From Erysipelotrichaceae bacterium (GTDB lineage: Bacteria > Bacillota_I > Bacilli_A > Erysipelotrichales > Erysipelotrichaceae): a stretch of DNA of 64,000 nucleotides. Position 1 is the first letter of the stretch, and each line of letters begins with the position of its first letter. The stretch lies in assembly GCA_017539105.1 (NCBI GenBank), contig JAFYHQ010000033.1, positions 33,321 to 97,320 of the forward strand. The letters are read 5' to 3'. The notes beneath the pieces are model-generated. The model was given only the letters and a program-made list of their open reading frames with translations, had not been told where the DNA came from and did not search any database. The position numbers and the translations under genes are program-made. Positions 17,556 through 26,270 of this stretch are shown here, one piece after another.

Positions 17556-18311
17556 CTAGAACTCCAGGCGTATCGTTTCCCCAAGATCCGATTCCGTATT
17601 AATTATGAAAATATTATTTTTAATAGATATTAAATAATCATTATAAATGCCATTCGGCGGCAGGACTTTGTATCTGTCCGTACATTTTGCGTATACAAGG
17701 CATTTTTCTTTTGTTTTTTCAATTTTAGTCGTTTTGACGTCTAAATAATACCTGTAACCTAAAAGCCGCTTTACGAGCCTTAATTTGCCTCTGGCGATCT
17801 CGTTCTTGATTCTCGAAGAAGAGATTTTTTTGCCATAGAAGCTGATCTGTTCAATGACGATCGTTTCAAAGTCCCCTTCATGGATCAAAGTATACGTATC
17901 CCCTTTTCCCTGAAATCCGAAATGGAAATCAAAACCGCAGATCAGTTTGCGTATATGCATCTGATTCAGGTATCCGGAAACAAAGCTGTGATGGTCGATA
18001 TTCATGAAACGTTTATCGAATTCAAACATGATGATCTGCTCGATGCCCAGTTCCCGGATCTTATCGATACGTTCATGATAGGAAAGGATATGAAGCTGAT
18101 GCTGTCCTGTGATGACTTCCATAGGATCCTTGTCGAAACAGATCAGTACGGCCGGCAAGCCAAGCATTTCCGCTTCTTCTTTGCAGCGTCTGATCAGCTG
18201 CTGATGGCCCTTATGCAAAGAATCAAAAAAACCGATGCATGCGACGCATTCCGCAAGATCCGATGGCAGTTCCTCGTAACGTATCCTGATTACCACAGGC
18301 CTCTTTGGCAT
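17556..18311 (-). CDS. ribF: RibF-like FAD synthetase with reduced flavokinase domain
   Basis: 251 residues, versus about 310 for bifunctional RibF. The N-terminal FMN adenylyltransferase domain is clear: GFFDSLHKGHQQLI (usually GNFDGVHxGHQ), GFDFHFGFQGKGD and SSSRIKNEIARG. The C-terminal 70 residues align with where the riboflavin kinase barrel begins, but the GRGRxLGFPTAN signature is missing, replaced by LLGYRYYLDVKTTKI. It therefore probably makes FAD from FMN only, or binds poorly. It overlaps truB by 22 bp, a conserved truB-ribF pairing. Confidence 0.82.
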   Translation of the reverse strand: MPKRPVVIRIRYEELPSDLAECVACIGFFDSLHKGHQQLIRRCKEEAEMLGLPAVLICFDKDPMEVITGQHQLHILSYHERIDKIRELGIEQIIMFEFDKRFMNIDHHSFVSGYLNQMHIRKLICGFDFHFGFQGKGDTYTLIHEGDFETIVIEQISFYGKKISSSRIKNEIARGKLRLVKRLLGYRYYLDVKTTKIEKTKEKCLVYAKCTDRYKVLPPNGIYNDYLISIKNNIFIINTESDLGETIRLEF

Positions 18312-19132
18312 CGGTATTCTTCTCCTTCTTTTTCATAGATCGCCAGTACTTCCTTCTCATGTACGATCAGGATCTGGTCGTGTTCGCTTTGGACATGGAT
18401 CTTCTTTCCGTTGCGGATGGTTTCGGGATCCGGATAATCGATCGTTTCATATTTTTCAGACAGGATATCGTAAAGATCATGACTGACATAATTGCCATTC
18501 AGGATATCTTCGAAACTGTCGCATTGTTCAATGGTGATATCATCGATCGACGTTCTGCGCAATTCGCTGACACAGCCGATCACGCCTAGCTTTTCAACGA
18601 TATCGCGTACCAGAGCACGGATATAAGTTCCGGAAGATACCGTTACATCGAAGGAAAAGCCATCTTCATGAATGGCGGATAAACAGATTTTATGAACGGT
18701 AATCTCCCTGACAGGCAGTTCGACTTCACGGTTTTCCAGCTGGTACTGGTACAGCTTCTTTCCTTCGACTTTGATGGCGCTGGTCATGGGCACGATCTGT
18801 CTGGAATCCCCCAGAAACGAATCCAGGACTTCAACGATCCTGATCGTTTCGGGTACGACAAAAGATCCATGTTCCAGGATGTTTCCTTCGATATCAAGCG
18901 TATCTGTCTTGATTCCGAGTTTCACCCTGGCGTGGTAGCTCTTGTTTGCGCTTACCAGGAACTGGTTGGCTTTGGTCGCTTTGTCATAAAGGATGACCAT
19001 CACTCCTGTGGCCAAGGGATCTAGCGTGCCGGTATGGCCGATCCTGCGCGTTTGCAGAACAGGTCTGAGCTTGTAACACAGATCGAACGAAGTCATTCCC
19101 GAGGGTTTATCGACATATAATACGTTACCCAT
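18290..19132 (-). CDS. truB: tRNA pseudouridine(55) synthase TruB
   Basis: 280 residues. N-terminal VDKPSGMTSFD and the catalytic block RIGHTGTLDPLATGVM with the essential Asp identify it, followed by SGTYIRALVRDI and a small C-terminal PUA-like domain. It makes pseudouridine 55 in the T-arm of tRNAs. The ATG at 19132 fits the family N-terminus and has no Shine-Dalgarno; a TATAAT (19141-19146, minus strand) ends 8 nt upstream, suggesting a leaderless or near-leaderless mRNA. First gene of truB-ribF-rsmF-asp23. Confidence 0.96.
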   Translation of the reverse strand: MGNVLYVDKPSGMTSFDLCYKLRPVLQTRRIGHTGTLDPLATGVMVILYDKATKANQFLVSANKSYHARVKLGIKTDTLDIEGNILEHGSFVVPETIRIVEVLDSFLGDSRQIVPMTSAIKVEGKKLYQYQLENREVELPVREITVHKICLSAIHEDGFSFDVTVSSGTYIRALVRDIVEKLGVIGCVSELRRTSIDDITIEQCDSFEDILNGNYVSHDLYDILSEKYETIDYPDPETIRNGKKIHVQSEHDQILIVHEKEVLAIYEKEGEEYRCQRGLW

Positions 19133-19166
19133 ACATACAGATTATAACATGTATTATAATATCTTT
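19133..19166. promoter_or_regulatory. Back-to-back -10 elements for truB and ttcA
   Basis: The 34 bp between the two divergent ATGs hold a minus-strand TATAAT (19141-19146) and a plus-strand TATAAT (19155-19160). No Shine-Dalgarno and no good -35 are present for either gene. The plus -10 lies exactly 6 nt before the ATG at 19167. Confidence 0.6.
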
Positions 19167-19928
19167 ATGACGATGAAAAAGGTTCTTGCTACGGTAAGAA
19201 AAGCGGATGAGATGTTCAGCCTGATCGAAGAAAACGACAAGATCGCGATCGGCCTTTCCGGCGGCAAGGATTCAGCATTGCTGCTGTATACGATGTATCT
19301 TTATCAGTTTCTTTATGAGAATACCTATCATAAGCATTTCGATATCATCGGAGTCCATATCGACCTGAATTTCGGGGAAGATGATTTTGCTCCTTTGCGG
19401 GAATGGTTCGGCAGATATCCGATCACGATACACGAGGAAAGTTCCAAGATCAGAGACATCCTGGAACTGAACAGGCACAAAGACAGGGTCGACTGCAGTC
19501 TCTGTTCGACATTGAAGAAAGGGGCGGTCATCAAAACGGCGAAATCGCTTGGCTGCAACAAGGTGGCGTTTGCCCATCATGCGGATGATGCGATCGAGAC
19601 TTTATTCATGAACATGATCTACGGAGGGCGTGTCGCCACGTTTGATCCGAAAATGTTTCTTACAGATTCCCAGGTCACGTTCATCCGTCCGTTCTGTATG
19701 ACTTATGAGTCGGATATCCGTAAGACAGCGAATCAGCTGGAGATCCCTGTCATCAGATCAGGCTGTCCGAATGATGGATATACAAAAAGGCAAGAGATCA
19801 AGGAACTGTTGCATTCCATCTATCACTCTTACCCTAGTGCGAAAAGTAATTTTCTTTTGAGTCTTTATAATAAAGAACAGTTAAATCTTTATCTGAATAA
19901 ACTGGATCCCAAAGACTATGATTTGTGA
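19167..19928 (+). CDS. TtcA-like tRNA 2-thiolation PP-loop protein
   Basis: 253 residues. The PP-loop SGGKDS near residue 30 binds ATP, CSLC near 107-110 is the CxxC expected for a TtcA-type Fe-S cluster, and RSGCP gives the third cysteine. AHHADDAIETLFMNM is a family block. Such enzymes thiolate cytidine 32 of tRNA; a role on another tRNA position cannot be excluded. Several ATGs are in frame (19149, 19167, 19173). I prefer 19167 because TATAAT ends 6 nt upstream and no ribosome binding site exists. The 3' end overlaps the convergent ATPase gene by 13 bp. Confidence 0.85.
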   Translation: MTMKKVLATVRKADEMFSLIEENDKIAIGLSGGKDSALLLYTMYLYQFLYENTYHKHFDIIGVHIDLNFGEDDFAPLREWFGRYPITIHEESSKIRDILELNRHKDRVDCSLCSTLKKGAVIKTAKSLGCNKVAFAHHADDAIETLFMNMIYGGRVATFDPKMFLTDSQVTFIRPFCMTYESDIRKTANQLEIPVIRSGCPNDGYTKRQEIKELLHSIYHSYPSAKSNFLLSLYNKEQLNLYLNKLDPKDYDL

Positions 19929-22621
19929 GATCTGCGGATCCATTTGCCCAGTTCAAATACCGGAACCGTCGAGAGAGCCAGCAGTACGCAGATCATCAGT
20001 TCTTTCAATTCGAACGTTCCCGGAATGATATCGAAAACATTTGATAATCCCGGCATATAGATCGCTGCCAATGTCAGCAATACCGTTACAAACACGGCAC
20101 CCAACAGCCACCAGTTGAAGTTTTTCAGCATATCTTTTCCGAAGATGGACTTGGTCTGTGAACGCATGTTGACGGCGGTCATGATTTCGCTCAGGTTGAC
20201 GGTCAGGAAGGCCATGGCGACAGCATTGACGCACATTGTGGCACCTAAGATATTCCAACTTCCAGTTTCGATGTGATGACCGATCATATAAGCAGCGATC
20301 TGAATGATGGAAAGATAAATGCCCTGCCATACCATATCGATGCCGGCGCCATTGGCGAAGATGCCATCCGTCGCATTACGCGGTTTACGCTGCATGACAT
20401 CGCCTTCCGCTTTCTCCATGCCTAACGCAAGACCCGGAAGAGAGTCCGTAACCATGTTGATCCAAAGAAGATGGACAGGAGTCAGAATCGTGAAATTCAG
20501 TAATGAAGCCACGAACATGATGATAACTTCGCAGAGGTTGGTTGACAGTTGGAACTGAATGACCTTGCACACGTTGTCATAGATCTTACGGCCTTCTTCG
20601 ACGGCGTTGACAATGGTCGCAAAGTTGTCATCTGCCAGAACCATGTCCGCGACACTCTTTGTGACATCCGTTCCGGTAATACCCATACCGATACCGATAT
20701 CTGCCGCTTTGATCGAAGGCGCATCGTTGACGCCGTCTCCGGTCATGGCAGTTACCTTATTTAATGCTTTCCAGGCATTGACGATCCTGGTCTTATGCTC
20801 CGGTTGAACACGCGCATAAACGGAATAGCGCTGAACGACATCCATCATTTCTTCATCGGAATACTGATCCAGTTCGCTTCCTTCTACCGCTTCGGATTCG
20901 TCTTTTATAATGCCCAGATCAAGACCGATTGCAACCGCGGTATCCTTGTGGTCGCCGGTGATCATGATCGGTTTGATGCCGGCAGATTCGCATTCTTTGA
21001 TTGCCTGATAGACTTCCGGACGGCAAGGATCGATCATGCCCACGATGCCGATGAAGACCAGATCGTGTTCCAGATCATCCGGTTCCGTGGATTTCGGAAG
21101 ATTGTCATAACGGCGATATGCCGCACATAGCACACGCAACGCTTTGGAAGCGAACTCCTTGTTTTTGGAGACGATTTCTTCTTTGATTTCATCGTTGATC
21201 GGCATTTCGCCTTTTTCCGAGAGATAACCCGTACAGCGATGCAGCATCACATCCAGAGCGCCTTTGGTGAACTGGATATAACCGAATTCCGCCGGATGGA
21301 TGGTCGACATCATCTTGCGGTTGGAATCGAATGGGGCTTCCCCTTTGCGCGGCTGCAGATCTTCAAGTTCATATTTCGGCAATCCTAAGGAATAGGCATA
21401 ATTGACCAAGGCACATTCGGTCGGTTCACCGGTTGCCTGCGTTTCTCCATAACGGATTTCCGCATCGGAACACAATGCCATCGCGGTAGCCAGGAGTTTC
21501 TTGTCAGCGGTGTATTCTTCCACCACTGTCATCTTATTCTGCGTCAATGTGCCGGTCTTATCGGAACAGATGATATTCGTACAGCCTAATGTTTCAACGG
21601 CAGTCAGTTTCCGTATCAATGCCTGACGCTTTGCCATGGCAGAAACGCCGATGGACAGAATGATCGTAACGACTGCAGGCAGTCCTTCCGGAATGGCGGC
21701 GACAGCCAATGCAATCGCAGCGATAAAGGTATCCAATGTGTTCGATGCCAGCATGGATAATGAGAACGCTTCTTTGGACAGGAATACTTTTTCAACGACA
21801 CCTAAAGCGAAGACGGCGACACAGATCCAGATGACCAGTTTCGTCAGGAATGTGGACAATTCTGCCATTTTCTTCTGCAAAGGCGTCAGTTCTTTGACGG
21901 ACTGATTCAGCGCATCCGCGATCTTGCCCATTTCGGTATCCATGCCGGTAGCGACAACGACTGCTTTTCCGCGTCCGTAGACGACCGTAGAGCCGTTATA
22001 AAGCATATTCTTTCTATCACCCAATGTGATATCCGCTTTTTCATTCAGCATCAGTACATCGATGATTTTGTTTACAGGAACGGATTCTCCGGTAAGAGCC
22101 GCTTCTTCGGCTTTCAATGAATGAGATTCCAGGATACGGCAGTCTGCCGGAACGGTATCGCCTGCTTCATAGACAATGACATCGCCTAAAACGATATCCT
22201 CGGATTTCACGATTTCCACTTTTCCATCGCGCAACACCTTGGATGTCGAAGCCGTCATCTGCATCAGAGCTTCCATCGCACCTTCCGCTTTGGATTCCTG
22301 GATCAGCGACATGATCGTATTGATGATGACGACCGCCATGATGACGATGACATCCGCAAATTCCGATAATTTGAAACCATCGGACATCTGCAGAAGATTC
22401 ACGACCGCCTGTATTCCGGCGGCAGCCATCAGCATGATGATCATCGGATCGGAAATCGAATTGATGAATTTCCTGAACAGTGACTCTTTTTTGGTCTCTT
22501 CCAGCTTGTTTTTGCCATTGATTTCCAGACGTCTTTGCGCTTCTTGGGAAGTCAGCCCTTCCATAGAGCTGTCTACTTCCTTGAACACTTCTTCTTGATT
22601 TAACAGATAAAATTTTTCCAT
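19916..22621 (-). CDS. P-type cation-transporting ATPase (P2A, Ca2+/Mn2+ type)
   Basis: 901 residues. Order: actuator domain with LTGESVPVNK, membrane helix 4 with AAIPEGLPAVV, phosphorylation site SDKTGTLTQNKM, nucleotide domain, MITGDHKDTA, and MTGDGVNDAPSIKAADIGIGMG, then the C-terminal helices. PEGLP marks the calcium/manganese P2A group. The upstream yybP-ykoY-type riboswitch argues for manganese (or calcium plus manganese) export, as with MgtA/YoaB homologues of streptococci and lactococci; that substrate is inferred. Start at 22621 chosen for AAAGGATC 5-8 nt upstream; the longer frame runs into the leader RNA. Confidence 0.93.
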   Translation of the reverse strand: MEKFYLLNQEEVFKEVDSSMEGLTSQEAQRRLEINGKNKLEETKKESLFRKFINSISDPMIIMLMAAAGIQAVVNLLQMSDGFKLSEFADVIVIMAVVIINTIMSLIQESKAEGAMEALMQMTASTSKVLRDGKVEIVKSEDIVLGDVIVYEAGDTVPADCRILESHSLKAEEAALTGESVPVNKIIDVLMLNEKADITLGDRKNMLYNGSTVVYGRGKAVVVATGMDTEMGKIADALNQSVKELTPLQKKMAELSTFLTKLVIWICVAVFALGVVEKVFLSKEAFSLSMLASNTLDTFIAAIALAVAAIPEGLPAVVTIILSIGVSAMAKRQALIRKLTAVETLGCTNIICSDKTGTLTQNKMTVVEEYTADKKLLATAMALCSDAEIRYGETQATGEPTECALVNYAYSLGLPKYELEDLQPRKGEAPFDSNRKMMSTIHPAEFGYIQFTKGALDVMLHRCTGYLSEKGEMPINDEIKEEIVSKNKEFASKALRVLCAAYRRYDNLPKSTEPDDLEHDLVFIGIVGMIDPCRPEVYQAIKECESAGIKPIMITGDHKDTAVAIGLDLGIIKDESEAVEGSELDQYSDEEMMDVVQRYSVYARVQPEHKTRIVNAWKALNKVTAMTGDGVNDAPSIKAADIGIGMGITGTDVTKSVADMVLADDNFATIVNAVEEGRKIYDNVCKVIQFQLSTNLCEVIIMFVASLLNFTILTPVHLLWINMVTDSLPGLALGMEKAEGDVMQRKPRNATDGIFANGAGIDMVWQGIYLSIIQIAAYMIGHHIETGSWNILGATMCVNAVAMAFLTVNLSEIMTAVNMRSQTKSIFGKDMLKNFNWWLLGAVFVTVLLTLAAIYMPGLSNVFDIIPGTFELKELMICVLLALSTVPVFELGKWIRRSHKS

Positions 22622-22633
22622 ACAGATCCTTTC

Positions 22634-22704
22634 AAAAATAAAACCCATGTCTATGCATGAGTCTCTTTTCGATAACCCATGCATAACAACAGTTACACAT
22701 GAGT
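22634..22704 (-). terminator. Riboswitch expression platform: alternative terminator/antiterminator
   Basis: Minus strand, 5' to 3': A = ACTCATG (22698-22704), B = ATGCATGGGT (22675-22684), C = ACTCATGCAT (22653-22662), D = CATGGGT (22643-22649), then TTTATTTTT (22634-22642). A pairs with B and C with D (terminator), while B:C forms an exclusive 10-bp antiterminator. Confidence 0.75.
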
Positions 22705-22712
22705 CTCGCATT

Positions 22713-22794
22713 TTAAGGCAAACCAGGCTTATAGCCGAGATTGTTGGCTTGACACGTATGTTTCCATACGCCAGCTACTCCCCCATCGCCTTAA
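22713..22794 (-). promoter_or_regulatory. yybP-ykoY type (Mn2+) riboswitch aptamer
   Basis: Minus-strand RNA with the family core GGGGAGTAGC (22775-22784), a perfect hairpin CGTATG-GAAA-CATACG, GTCAAG, and CTCGGCTATAAGCCTGG before the closing AAGGC/GCCTT P1 pairing (22788-22792 with 22715-22719). This order matches the yybP-ykoY manganese riboswitch, which often controls P-type ATPases. Called from remembered consensus; no covariance model was run. Confidence 0.75.
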
Positions 22795-22823
22795 ATAATA
22801 CATTATTTATAAGCTTTTTTCAA
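22795..22823 (-). promoter_or_regulatory. Candidate promoter of the riboswitch-ATPase transcript
   Basis: Minus strand TTGAAA (22818-22823), 17 bp spacer, TATTAT (22795-22800). The predicted start falls at the 5' edge of P1, so the true start may be a few bases upstream. Confidence 0.5.
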
Positions 22824-22874
22824 TATTTCGTTTTGCAAGCGGCGTTCGGATGCACATCATTCATGAAACAAGAA

Positions 22875-22883
22875 TGTTATACT
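22875..22883 (+). promoter_or_regulatory. Candidate extended -10 promoter of the esterase cassette
   Basis: TGTTATACT, an extended -10 (TGnTATACT), about 30 nt before the esterase ATG, which has its own ATCGGAGG ribosome binding site. No clear -35. Confidence 0.4.
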
Positions 22884-22912
22884 GATTCTGTAGAGATATC
22901 GGAGGATAAATC

Positions 22913-24058
22913 ATGAATATTGCAAAAGATCTGATCGATAACCGCAGCTATGAGATGCGCGCGATGGGTTATAATAAACAGCTTTCTACTATTCCGGGTT
23001 TTTCTTTGCCTTGGTTCCGCGGTCCGATCAAGCAAGGAGCGATCGTGAATGAAGATGGGAGCGTTTCATTATCCATGTATGCTCCGGAAGCGACATCCGT
23101 GCAAGCAGGGACGCATGATGTGAAAATCCCTCTTGAAAAGGATGAAATCGGCCTGTGGACAGGCTTGCTGCAGTTAAATAAGACTGGCTCGTTTACGATC
23201 GAGTTCTTTATGGATGGAAACGGCGTACTGAATCCGATGGCTCCGATCTGTTACAGCGCGGGGAAAGCGGCCAATTATGTCGATATTCCCGATCTTTCAC
23301 AGGATTATCTGCTTCTGAAGGATGTCCCGCATGGAGCCGTAACGCGTGAATTCTTTTATTCCTCCGTATCGGGACAGACGGAAAGCTGTCTGGTCTATAC
23401 GCCTCCTTTCTATCAGGAAGAACCGGACAAAGTATATCCTGTCCTTTATCTTCAGCATGGCGGCGGCGAGAATGAAACTTCGTGGATCTATCAAGGGAAA
23501 ACGAATTTTACGATGGATAATCTGATTGCGGAAGGAAAAGCCGTTCCTTTCATTATCGTCATGAACAATGGCGGGGTCATCATCGATGGAAAAAATGAAG
23601 CTACCTGCGATTATCATCTGCTTCCAGATCTTGTGGTAAAAGACTGTATCCCTTTCATTGAAAAGAAATACAGAGTCAAAGCAGGTCTGGAGAACCGGGC
23701 GATTGCAGGATTGTCTATGGGCTCTTTGCAGGCTTCCTGGGCGATGTTGCGATTCCCTGGCATATTCTCTTCGTTCGGCTTGTTTACGGGCTTCAAGGAC
23801 CCACAAATGGCTTGGGACAGAGAGAAACAGCCGTGGCTTGCGACATTGGATGACAGCGAGACATTCAATCAGCAAACCAATCTGCTGTTTGTCTCTTACG
23901 GAATCGAAGAAACCAAAAACGGGATCCTGGAAGATGTATCAGGATACCTCGAGGAACGCGGAATCAGGTATGTTATGAAAACCTATCCAGGAGGACATGA
24001 ATGGAAGAACTGGCGTGCTGCCGCGGCAGAATTCTATGGGATGCTGTTCCGCTGGTAA
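22913..24058 (+). CDS. Esterase D/feruloyl-esterase-type alpha/beta hydrolase
   Basis: 381 residues. An N-terminal Ig-like E-set domain (about 35-130, SVSLSMYAPEATSVQ) precedes an esterase D-type alpha/beta hydrolase domain. The nucleophile elbow GLSMGSLQ, the oxyanion-region LYLQHGGGENETSW and the C-terminal GGHEWKNWR histidine are in place. This architecture is that of feruloyl esterases of xylanolytic bacteria and related acyl esterases. No signal peptide is visible, so it acts inside the cell, perhaps on imported feruloyl or acyl sugars. First gene of a plus-strand cassette with gaps of 3-25 bp. Confidence 0.85.
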   Translation: MNIAKDLIDNRSYEMRAMGYNKQLSTIPGFSLPWFRGPIKQGAIVNEDGSVSLSMYAPEATSVQAGTHDVKIPLEKDEIGLWTGLLQLNKTGSFTIEFFMDGNGVLNPMAPICYSAGKAANYVDIPDLSQDYLLLKDVPHGAVTREFFYSSVSGQTESCLVYTPPFYQEEPDKVYPVLYLQHGGGENETSWIYQGKTNFTMDNLIAEGKAVPFIIVMNNGGVIIDGKNEATCDYHLLPDLVVKDCIPFIEKKYRVKAGLENRAIAGLSMGSLQASWAMLRFPGIFSSFGLFTGFKDPQMAWDREKQPWLATLDDSETFNQQTNLLFVSYGIEETKNGILEDVSGYLEERGIRYVMKTYPGGHEWKNWRAAAAEFYGMLFRW

Positions 24059-24076
24059 TCTTTCAGAGAGAAAAGG

Positions 24077-24559
24077 ATGCTGATAAGAATAGCGAATGCC
24101 GATGAGATGCTGAAACTATGGGGGTATTCAGATCTTGATCGTGCGCCGTATACAGCAAAATTCTTTTACAGGAACATCTCTGATGGCAATGCTGTTTTCT
24201 ATACGGCAGATCTTGATGGGAAACTGATCGGCGAACTGTATTCCTTTCTCAGTCTGGATGACAATGAATTTGCGGATGGCATTACAACCGCTTATCTTTG
24301 CGCATTCCGGGTCAGAAAAGAATACCGCGGTCAAGGGATCGGACATCGGCTGATGGAAACAGCGCTTACTGACCTGAAACTGAAAGGTTTCCGCTATGCG
24401 ACAATTGGAGTCGATGATGAACGCAACGAGCGATTGTACCACAGTCTCGGTTTTACTTTGTATGTCAAAGACTGCCATAATGATCCTTGTGATATGGATG
24501 ATGATATGCACCCTGTTTATGTTGAAACAGGGTTCCAGCTTTTGAAGAAAGAATTATAG
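24077..24559 (+). CDS. GNAT family N-acetyltransferase
   Basis: 160 residues with the acetyl-CoA binding motif V-R-K-E-Y-R-G-Q-G-I-G-H-R-L-M near residues 78-92 and the late SLGFTLY strand of GNAT enzymes. The acceptor substrate is unknown. It lies 18 bp after the esterase and 3 bp before a second GNAT gene with the same orientation. The two GNATs share only the fold-level motif, so this is not a recent duplication. The A-rich GAGAGAAAAGG just before the ATG serves as ribosome binding site, unusually close to the start. Confidence 0.85.
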   Translation: MLIRIANADEMLKLWGYSDLDRAPYTAKFFYRNISDGNAVFYTADLDGKLIGELYSFLSLDDNEFADGITTAYLCAFRVRKEYRGQGIGHRLMETALTDLKLKGFRYATIGVDDERNERLYHSLGFTLYVKDCHNDPCDMDDDMHPVYVETGFQLLKKEL

Positions 24560-24562
24560 ATT

Positions 24563-25033
24563 ATGAAAAATCACGAACTGTCTGAATTCATAACGATCCG
24601 GAAAGTTGATAAAGACACTGTATTGGCAGAGAAACTGCTTGATTTTGTGAAACACTTCTCCTGGCTTGAAGTCAATGAACATACGATTCATCAGATCAGA
24701 AACTGGGAATTCGAAGACTGGGAAACGCCATTTGTCGCGTTGCATGACGGTAATATCGTCGGAATGTGCACGATCATGAAAACGGACTACTATCCCCTGT
24801 CCGTGATCTATCCTTGGATCTCTACAATATTTGTGAGCGAAGAATACCGCGGTCACAGGATCAGCGGGATGCTGATCGATTATGCGAATGGATATGTGAA
24901 AGAAATCGGTTTTGCGAAAACATATATTCCGACATCATATGTCGGTCTATATGAGAAATATGGATATCATTACCTGAAAGATATCGTGAATTACGGAAAC
25001 GATATCGATCGGCTGTATGTGAAAGACTGTTAG
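24563..25033 (+). CDS. GNAT family N-acetyltransferase
   Basis: 156 residues. The motif SEEYRGHRISGMLIDYA near residues 92-108 is the acetyl-CoA binding loop (R-G-H-R-I-S-G in place of R-G-x-G-x-G), followed by IPTSYVGLYEKYGYHYL. The loss of the second glycine is tolerated in some GNATs. Substrate unknown. It is the third gene of the cassette, 3 bp after the previous GNAT and 15 bp before the YdeI-like gene. Confidence 0.85.
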   Translation: MKNHELSEFITIRKVDKDTVLAEKLLDFVKHFSWLEVNEHTIHQIRNWEFEDWETPFVALHDGNIVGMCTIMKTDYYPLSVIYPWISTIFVSEEYRGHRISGMLIDYANGYVKEIGFAKTYIPTSYVGLYEKYGYHYLKDIVNYGNDIDRLYVKDC

Positions 25034-25048
25034 TTCGGCGATTGATAG

Positions 25049-25609
25049 ATGAATACTTTTTATACAGATAGCAGATCAGAATGGCGGAATTATCTGGAAA
25101 ACCATTTTGAAACAGAAGATGAGATATGGTTTGTTTTTCCTACGAAAGATTCGAAAGAAGACTCTCTCTCCTATAACGACGCAGTCGAAGAAGCACTCTG
25201 TTTCGGATGGATCGATGGCAGAGCAGGAACGCTTGATGAAACGCATCATATCCGACGCTTTACGCCAAGAAGGAAAGGAAGTGCCTATTCAAGGCCGAAT
25301 ATCGAACGTCTGATCTGGCTGGAGAGACAAGGACTGATCCATCCGAAGATCAGAGAGAGCATCCTTCCTATCATCAATGAGCCATTTGTCTTTCCAGAAG
25401 ATATCATCAGTATTCTGAAAAAAGATGAAACGGTCTGGAAGAATTATGAACGTTTTACAGAACCTTACAAACGTATCCGTATCGCATATATCGACGCCGC
25501 CAGGAAACGTCCCAAGGAATTCGAGAAGCGTTTGAACAGTTTTGTTGAAAAGACAAGAAAAGGCAAACTGATCAAGGGATATGGGGGAATCGAAAAATAC
25601 TATCAGTAA
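25049..25609 (+). CDS. YdeI/OmdA family protein
   Basis: 186 residues with the family blocks LSYNDAVEEALCFGWIDGRAG, the RRFTPRRKGSAYSRPNIER segment and a C-terminal AARKRPKEFEKRLNSF helix, as in YdeI (OmpD-associated, bacteriocin-protection) proteins. The biochemical function of this cytosolic family is not established. It is packed in the cassette between a GNAT and a DUF2087 gene. No membrane segment or signal is visible. Confidence 0.83.
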   Translation: MNTFYTDSRSEWRNYLENHFETEDEIWFVFPTKDSKEDSLSYNDAVEEALCFGWIDGRAGTLDETHHIRRFTPRRKGSAYSRPNIERLIWLERQGLIHPKIRESILPIINEPFVFPEDIISILKKDETVWKNYERFTEPYKRIRIAYIDAARKRPKEFEKRLNSFVEKTRKGKLIKGYGGIEKYYQ

Positions 25610-25631
25610 ATATTTATGTAGAGGATATGAC

Positions 25632-26261
25632 ATGGAACCGGATTGTAATGAACTGACAGGTTATCTGCAAAAAGGAAAGCTGACTCAGCTTCCTTCGAAA
25701 CGAAAGAAGAAACTTTTAGCATTGGTCTGGCTTGCCGAGCATATCCCTGCTGATCGAATCTTCAGCGAAAAGGAATTCAATGAACTGCTGAATCAGCTGC
25801 ATACGTTTCAAGATCCCGCGACACTGCGAAGAGAACTCTACGATTACTTTCTGATCAACAGAAGTCCGTATGGCAAAGAATATCATCTGAATCCGAAACG
25901 TCCTACTCTTGAAGAACTGCTGGAAAAACATTGCGGCAATACCGATTCGAAGAAGACAGCAGAAACTTTATATGAAAAAGACGGCAAGTCTTCGATCATC
26001 AACGATAGCGATAGAAATCCTGAAGATGCGGAAGATTTCAGGAACAGGATCCATGCGGAAGCTCTGAAACGCGTGCAGGCGATCCGTCCTGAGATCACTT
26101 CGGTCATCGATCGATATCCTACGGAAGCCTATTTCCAGCAGATCTGGGACTATCCCGGAGCCTGGTACACGATCGTCGCGATTCCCGAAGACGTTAAAAG
26201 CAAAGAAGCACTGATCGATATGATCGTCAGAGATACATTAAAAGGATCTCAAAACAAATAG
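25632..26261 (+). CDS. DUF2087 domain protein
   Basis: 209 residues. The N-terminal half, with LTQLPSKRKKKLLALVWLAEHI, IFSEKEFNELLNQ, DPATLRRELYDYFLINRSPYGKEY, is the DUF2087 domain, a winged-helix-like fold often found in small regulators. The C-terminal half (about 120-209) is acidic and unassigned. I start at 25632, after an AGAGGAT ribosome binding site; the longer frame overlaps the previous gene. It may be a DNA-binding regulator of the cassette, an inference only. Confidence 0.75.
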   Translation: MEPDCNELTGYLQKGKLTQLPSKRKKKLLALVWLAEHIPADRIFSEKEFNELLNQLHTFQDPATLRRELYDYFLINRSPYGKEYHLNPKRPTLEELLEKHCGNTDSKKTAETLYEKDGKSSIINDSDRNPEDAEDFRNRIHAEALKRVQAIRPEITSVIDRYPTEAYFQQIWDYPGAWYTIVAIPEDVKSKEALIDMIVRDTLKGSQNK

Positions 26262-26270
26262 GAGAACGAA

